From NCBI GenBank assembly GCA_020426065.1, contig JAGQQT010000120.1:1-9609 (forward strand): 9,609 nucleotides of DNA, in the 5' to 3' direction. The position numbers and the translations under genes are program-made. Of the stretch, positions 5,199 through 9,609 are shown in pieces; position 1 is the stretch's first letter; each line of letters starts with the position of its first letter. The DNA is from Planctomycetaceae bacterium (lineage in GTDB: Bacteria > Planctomycetota > Planctomycetia > Planctomycetales > Planctomycetaceae). The notes under the pieces were generated by a model. It was not told the origin of the DNA, did no database searches, and saw only the letters and a list, made by a program, of their open reading frames with translations.

Positions 5199-8003
5199 AT
5201 GGAATTCTATTTTCCCGAGATGCTCCTGATCGGTCTGCCGATCGCATTTCTGTTCTGGAGATTCGCCCGCCGGGGTCGAGCAACTGCGGTGTTCCGTGGC
5301 CTGATTGCTCTCCTGCTTATTGTTTGCCTGGCAGGTCCGCTGTATAACCTTGGTGGCGAGGGGATCGATGTCATTGTGGTGGCGGATCGCTCCCGTTCGA
5401 TGTCCCTTGAATCCCGCAACAATACTCAGGAACTGCTTAACAATCTGGATCGAAACCGGGGCAGGGGAGATCGCGTCGGGCTGGTCACCTTCGGCACCAC
5501 TGCTCAGCTGGAACGTCATCCTTCCGAAACCGCGATGTTTGATAGCTACACGCGGGAAGTTAATATCGATGGCAGCGATTTGAATGCGGCTCTGGAAGCG
5601 GCAGTGAATATAGCCGACAAACGCCGACCGACCCGCATCCTCGTCCTTTCAGATGGGGAAGCAAACGGGGTCTCTCCCACAATGGCGGCCCGACTTTCGC
5701 GCGAAGCACAAATCCCGATTGACTACCGCATCTATGATCGACTTCGGCAGGGAGATATTGCGGTGGAGGGGATTTCACTCCCCGATGAAGTTTCACCGCG
5801 GGAGCCGTTTCAGTTTTCCGTTGATGTTCAATCGGATGGTGTCGGATCGGGAACGGTCGTCATTACCCGCAACGGTGTGGAAATTGCGCGAGCGGAGCGG
5901 GACTTTACTCCCGGCAGAAACCGGCTGCTGTTTCGGGATCTGGTCGATCAACCCGGCTTTCATCAGTACGACGTGCAGCTTCTGCTTGAGGGGGATGCGG
6001 TTGCCGAGAACAATCGAGGGGAAGGGGGATTGCGGGTGGATGCCGGTCCGCGACTGCTGGTGCTGAATGACAAGGGAGATGAAAGCACGCTGGTGCTGGC
6101 GTTACGTTCCGCTCGACTGGCAGTGGATGTGCAGCCCGCCGAAGATTTTCCGCTCAGTCAGGATACCCTCGATCCGTATCGAGCGGTGATTGTGGAAAAC
6201 GTCCCGGCCCGTTCTTTCGGTCGTAAGAAACTCGAAACACTGGCTCAGTACGTGGATGACCTGGGCGGCGGACTGATGCTGACTGGTGGTCAGCGAAGTT
6301 TCGGCGTGGGAGGCTACTTCAACAGTCCGCTCGATGAAATCCTGCCCGTCTCCATGGAGATGCGGGAAGAACATCGGAAAAACCGGCTCGCACTGGCCAT
6401 CGCTCTGGATCGTTCCGGCTCGATGACCGCGCCCGTCACCGGGGGCAAAACGAAAATGGACCTGGCCAATCTGGGAACCGCCGAATGTATCCGGTTGCTG
6501 TCTCCCGGAGACAGTGTTTCCGTGATTGCAGTGGACAGTTCACCCCACGTGATTATCCCTCTCACTCCCGTGGATAATCCGGATGGAATGTCCAGCCAGG
6601 TACTGGGCATTGAAAGTATGGGTGGCGGGATTTTTGTTTACGAAGCCCTGGTTGCCGCTGGCGACGAACTACTGAAGGCGGACCAAACCACCAAGCACAT
6701 CATTCTGTTCTCCGATGCGAACGACAGTGAAGAGCCGGGAAATTACAAGTCGCTGCTCAAATCCTATGAAGCGAGTGGCATCACGGTGAGCGTGATCGGG
6801 CTGGGAACTCCCGCCGATGTGGATGCCAAACTGCTGGAAGACATTGCCAGCCTCGGCAAGGGGAACATTCTGTTTTCCGATGATGCGGCCGAGTTGCCCC
6901 GTCTGTTCTCTGAAGAAACAATGAGCGTGGCCCGCAGCAGCTTTGTTGAAAAGGATCCCGAAACTCAGCCGACAGGCATCCCCGGACAGCAGCTGGCTGA
7001 TTCCCGTCTGATCGGCGATTGGGGAAGCTCTCCGTTTCCGAATGTGGATGGCTATAACCTGAGCTACCTCAAACCGGAAGCGACGATGGGGGTGATGTCC
7101 GTCGATGATTACAATGCTCCTCTCTCCGCCTTCTGGTATCGGGGCATTGGACGGGTTGCCGCACTCACCGTTGAAGTGGATGGAAAGTTTTCCGGTCAGT
7201 TGACCGGATGGGACAATTACTCAGACTTCCTCATCACACACGCTCGCTGGTTATTGGGCTCAGACAGCCCGGATGATGTCTATTTAACCGTCCGCAGAGA
7301 TGGTCAGGATGCCGTTGCCACAGTCGAACTGGATCCGAACCGAGCAACCCGCGGAGCGGATGCCATGCCCGAGTTTGTCGTCGTTTCTCCGGGAGCGGAA
7401 AGAGCCGAAACATTCAAACCACAGTTTACCTGGGTTGGTCCGGATACCCTGCAAGCCCGCTTCCGACTCGACAAAATGGGAACGTATCGCACACTCATCC
7501 GTTCCGGAGAACGGGAGTTCCAGCGCGGCCCTGCTCTCTCGCTGCCGTATTCGCCGGAGTTCGCGCCCCGGATTGGTTTACCCGCTGGACGGGAAGTTCT
7601 GGCGGAACTGGCTGGCCTGACCGGCGGAGAGCAGCGGACCGATGTGGTCAGTATCTTTGCGAACTCGCCGCGAAGTCCGAAAAAAGTTTCGCTGGTCCCG
7701 CACCTGATGGCCATTTGCCTGTGCCTGGTCGTTCTGGAGATTGGTGGACGGCGACTGGCTCTCTGGGGAGATCTGTTTGGCAGAAGAGCCGCTGCAGCAG
7801 AAGTCACCAGTTCTTCTATACCCCAGCCGCGACCGGCTCCACAACCAGTTCGACGAAAAACAAAATCAACACAATCGACTCCCGAGCCGCTCGCTAAACC
7901 ACAACCGGTGGCCAGACCGCAGGATACTCCCGCTGCACAACCCGCTCCCAAGCCGGACATCTTTGCCCAGGCCAAACAACGTGCCAAACGCCGCAACGAT
8001 TGA
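5199..8003 (+). CDS. Membrane protein with two VWA domains and an amidotransferase-like domain
   Basis: The 934-residue protein resembles the large BatA-like VWA membrane proteins common in planctomycetes; no member's role is firmly known to me. Helices lie at about 6-22 and 31-50, separated by a basic loop (RFARRGRATAVFR), and a third at about 832-848 is followed by a basic tail. By the positive-inside rule residues 51-830 are periplasmic. In order: VWA-1 (about 56-180) with metal-site residues DRSRS (63-67) and SDGE (D152); a beta-sandwich segment (186-283); the start of a class-I glutamine-amidotransferase-like domain (284-395) with the turn LTGGQRSFG but no nucleophilic cysteine; VWA-2 (396-570) with DRSGS (404-408) and FSDAND (D506) but no clear threonine in MGGGIFVYEAL; the rest of the amidotransferase-like part with YRGIGRVAALTVEVDG (647-662); then a mainly beta region. 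The tail (870-934) is rich in Pro, Ala, Lys and Arg. A scaffold or metal-dependent binding role is inferred, not enzymatic activity. Confidence 0.85.
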   Translation: MEFYFPEMLLIGLPIAFLFWRFARRGRATAVFRGLIALLLIVCLAGPLYNLGGEGIDVIVVADRSRSMSLESRNNTQELLNNLDRNRGRGDRVGLVTFGTTAQLERHPSETAMFDSYTREVNIDGSDLNAALEAAVNIADKRRPTRILVLSDGEANGVSPTMAARLSREAQIPIDYRIYDRLRQGDIAVEGISLPDEVSPREPFQFSVDVQSDGVGSGTVVITRNGVEIARAERDFTPGRNRLLFRDLVDQPGFHQYDVQLLLEGDAVAENNRGEGGLRVDAGPRLLVLNDKGDESTLVLALRSARLAVDVQPAEDFPLSQDTLDPYRAVIVENVPARSFGRKKLETLAQYVDDLGGGLMLTGGQRSFGVGGYFNSPLDEILPVSMEMREEHRKNRLALAIALDRSGSMTAPVTGGKTKMDLANLGTAECIRLLSPGDSVSVIAVDSSPHVIIPLTPVDNPDGMSSQVLGIESMGGGIFVYEALVAAGDELLKADQTTKHIILFSDANDSEEPGNYKSLLKSYEASGITVSVIGLGTPADVDAKLLEDIASLGKGNILFSDDAAELPRLFSEETMSVARSSFVEKDPETQPTGIPGQQLADSRLIGDWGSSPFPNVDGYNLSYLKPEATMGVMSVDDYNAPLSAFWYRGIGRVAALTVEVDGKFSGQLTGWDNYSDFLITHARWLLGSDSPDDVYLTVRRDGQDAVATVELDPNRATRGADAMPEFVVVSPGAERAETFKPQFTWVGPDTLQARFRLDKMGTYRTLIRSGEREFQRGPALSLPYSPEFAPRIGLPAGREVLAELAGLTGGEQRTDVVSIFANSPRSPKKVSLVPHLMAICLCLVVLEIGGRRLALWGDLFGRRAAAAEVTSSSIPQPRPAPQPVRRKTKSTQSTPEPLAKPQPVARPQDTPAAQPAPKPDIFAQAKQRAKRRND

Positions 8004-8053
8004 CTCGGTCTGGTAAACAATCATTCATCGATTCAACCTGTTCTCATCAGTAT

Positions 8054-8057
8054 GGAG
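8054..8057 (+). promoter_or_regulatory. Ribosome binding site of the PQQ-like gene
   Basis: GGAG sits ten bases before ATG 8068. The next in-frame ATG at 8077 would be 19 bases away, too far, so 8068 is preferred. The rest of the 64-base gap after the VWA gene shows no clear promoter or terminator. Confidence 0.5.
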
Positions 8058-8067
8058 ACTTTTCACA

Positions 8068-9570
8068 ATGCGGTTTATGAAAACTGCGATCTCGAATCTA
8101 CGACCTGACAGGGCATTGGTCCCGCTGGTGATTGTTTTTCTGCTCGGCTGCGGAGTTGCCACGGAAACTCCCGCCTGGACGCAAAACAATGCTCCCGAAA
8201 ATCGCGCCGGTGAAGACTGGCCACAGTTTCTGGGACCTCGGGAAACGGGAGTCTCCGGAGAATCCGGTCTCCTGAAAAGCTGGCCTGAACAGGGACCTCC
8301 GCTGCTGTGGCAGGTGAATGTCGGAACCGGATACGGCGCTCCTTCCGTGCGGGGAGATCGAGCCGTGCTGCATCATCGCATGGGTGATGAAGAACTCCTC
8401 GAATGCTTCGATATCCGCACCGGTGAAAAACTGTGGCGCGATACCGCTCCTTCCGAATTCAGCGATCCATTTGGATACAACAATGGACCTCGCTGCACAC
8501 CCCTCCTCACCGAAACCCACTGCTATGCATTTGGAGCGGAAGGACGATTGACCTGCGTCAAACTGGATGATGGTCAACGGGTGTGGATGCGAGAAACTCA
8601 CAAAGACTTCAAGATTCCGGACGCCTTTTTCGGCGTGGGGGCCACTCCCATCCTCGAAGATGGAAAACTGATTGTTCTGGTGGGTGGCCAGCCGAATTCG
8701 GCAGTGGTGGCCTTTTCTGCCGAAACCGGGGAAACACTCTGGCAGAATGTCGGCCAGAAGACCTGGGACGGCAGCCCAACCGGCTGGCCCAGACCGGAAA
8801 CCTATGAATGGACCGGCACCGAAATGATGGTCAGTTATTCCTCACCAATCGCCGCCACGCTGCATGGAAAACGGCATGTGCTCTGCCTGCTGCGGCAGGG
8901 CCTGGTCTCTCTCGATCCGGAAACTGGAGCGGAGAATTTTCATTACTGGTTCCGCTCCCGGGATCATGAATCCGTCAACGCTGCCCGCCCCGTGGTCATT
9001 GGCAACCGGATCTTCCTCTCCGCTGCGTATCGAGTTGGCTCGGTGCTGCTTGAGGTCCAGCCGGATGGAAAAAGTGTGGCGGAAGTCTGGAAGGATGAAG
9101 AAGCCCTGCAGGCCCACTGGTCAACGCCCATCATTCACGAGGGATACATTTACGGGTTCAGTGGTCGGCATGAAAACGGCTCGCTATTTCGCTGCCTGAA
9201 ACTCGAAACCGGCGAAGTGGTCTGGGAAACAACCGGCTGGGATCGGCCCGTGGATGGCCTGGTTGCTGCCAGCGACAGCAGTGTGAGAAATACAACCACC
9301 GGCCAGATTTTTCCTTGGCCCTATTATGGACGTGGTTCCAAAATTCTGGTGGATGGCCAGTTCATTGTGCTGGGCGAGCGGGGGACGCTGGCATTGGTGA
9401 AATGCTCTCCCGAATCCTTTCAGGAAATCTGCCGCTTCAAACCGGCCCGCATGAACTATCCCTGCTGGGCTGCTCCGGTACTGAGTCGGGGACGATTGTT
9501 CCTTCGCAGCGAAGACACCCTGCTCTGCTATGATCTGCGGGACCAGACGGCCAGCAAACCGCAGCCCTGA
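8068..9570 (+). CDS. PQQ-like beta-propeller repeat protein, probable lipoprotein
   Basis: The 500-residue protein belongs to the PQQ-like (BamB-type fold) beta-propeller proteins that planctomycetes carry in many copies; these are often labelled outer membrane assembly factors or quinoprotein dehydrogenases without proof. Residues 1-28 form a signal peptide with a basic start, a hydrophobic core (about 16-26) and LLGC at 25-28, a near-canonical lipobox with leucine at -2. The mature part opens with DWPQFLGP (50-57) and GLLKSWP (67-73). Propeller units end in 'D-TGE-LW' strands: FDIRTGEKLW (114-123), VKLDDGQRVW (164-173), FSAETGETLW (216-225), LDPETGAENF (282-291) and LKLETGEVVW (377-386). 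No catalytic residues of quinoprotein alcohol dehydrogenases are evident, so a binding or scaffold role outside the cytoplasm is more likely. It is unusually rich in cysteine, with ten after the lipid-bearing C28. It follows the VWA gene by 64 bases. Confidence 0.88.
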   Translation: MRFMKTAISNLRPDRALVPLVIVFLLGCGVATETPAWTQNNAPENRAGEDWPQFLGPRETGVSGESGLLKSWPEQGPPLLWQVNVGTGYGAPSVRGDRAVLHHRMGDEELLECFDIRTGEKLWRDTAPSEFSDPFGYNNGPRCTPLLTETHCYAFGAEGRLTCVKLDDGQRVWMRETHKDFKIPDAFFGVGATPILEDGKLIVLVGGQPNSAVVAFSAETGETLWQNVGQKTWDGSPTGWPRPETYEWTGTEMMVSYSSPIAATLHGKRHVLCLLRQGLVSLDPETGAENFHYWFRSRDHESVNAARPVVIGNRIFLSAAYRVGSVLLEVQPDGKSVAEVWKDEEALQAHWSTPIIHEGYIYGFSGRHENGSLFRCLKLETGEVVWETTGWDRPVDGLVAASDSSVRNTTTGQIFPWPYYGRGSKILVDGQFIVLGERGTLALVKCSPESFQEICRFKPARMNYPCWAAPVLSRGRLFLRSEDTLLCYDLRDQTASKPQP

Positions 9571-9609
9571 TGAACTCCCCTGGTAATCTGTGAACAGGTC
9601 TTTGAGATG

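Noticed and set aside
7304..8020. Minus-strand open frame (238 codons) opposite the VWA gene end
   Set aside because: Antisense to the conserved VWA gene; composition is a mirror of its Pro/Ala-rich tail and no family motif is seen.
8068..9570. BamB or quinoprotein dehydrogenase identity for the propeller protein
   Set aside because: The match is to repeat style only. The WPQF/GLLKSWP signature belongs to a separate planctomycete family and no dehydrogenase active-site residues are evident, so no gene symbol is given.
1..9609. Defence system, mobile element, CRISPR array or gene cluster of a new type
   Set aside because: No transposase, integrase, nuclease, toxin, direct-repeat array or long inverted repeat was found; the genes belong to chromosomal metabolism and envelope families.

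Overview
This window looks like chromosomal DNA of a planctomycete, probably of the Planctomycetaceae/Rubinisphaera/Gimesia type. The inference rests on protein style rather than a marker gene. It holds a PQQ-like beta-propeller protein opening with the 'DWPQFLGP...GLLKSWP' signature that is abundant in planctomycetes, a membrane-anchored leucine-rich-repeat protein with the 'VTDDGL' unit typical of that phylum, and a large membrane protein with two von Willebrand A domains and an amidotransferase-like domain. Base composition is moderately GC-rich and even throughout. I saw no composition break, insertion sequence, CRISPR array, tRNA or rRNA.

Six genes, all on the + strand, fill almost the whole window. 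(1) 2-1111: the 3' part of moeA, molybdenum insertase, whose start lies upstream of the window. (2) 1192-3087: lnt, apolipoprotein N-acyltransferase. (3) 3084-4064: a proline racemase-family enzyme, most likely 4-hydroxyproline epimerase, overlapping lnt by four bases (ATGA). (4) 4123-5037: an anchored periplasmic leucine-rich-repeat protein of unknown role. (5) 5199-8003: a three-helix membrane protein with a large periplasmic part (VWA, beta-sandwich, class-I-amidotransferase-like domain carrying a second VWA). (6) 8068-9570: a probable lipoprotein with a PQQ-like beta-propeller. No gene-free gap exceeds about 160 bases. The largest (5038-5198) holds a weak terminator-like hairpin, a -10-like hexamer and a short inverted repeat, and is the best candidate for a transcription-unit boundary. 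The last 39 bases (9571-9609) show nothing I can call.

Functionally this is a mixed neighbourhood: cofactor synthesis, lipoprotein maturation, amino-acid epimerisation and three envelope proteins. The one direct link is that Lnt would N-acylate lipoproteins such as the one probably encoded by the last gene. I found no defence system, toxin-antitoxin pair or biosynthetic cluster. The least understood items are the double-VWA protein standing apart from its usual MoxR/DUF58 partners, the coupled lnt-epimerase pair, and the orphan LRR protein.
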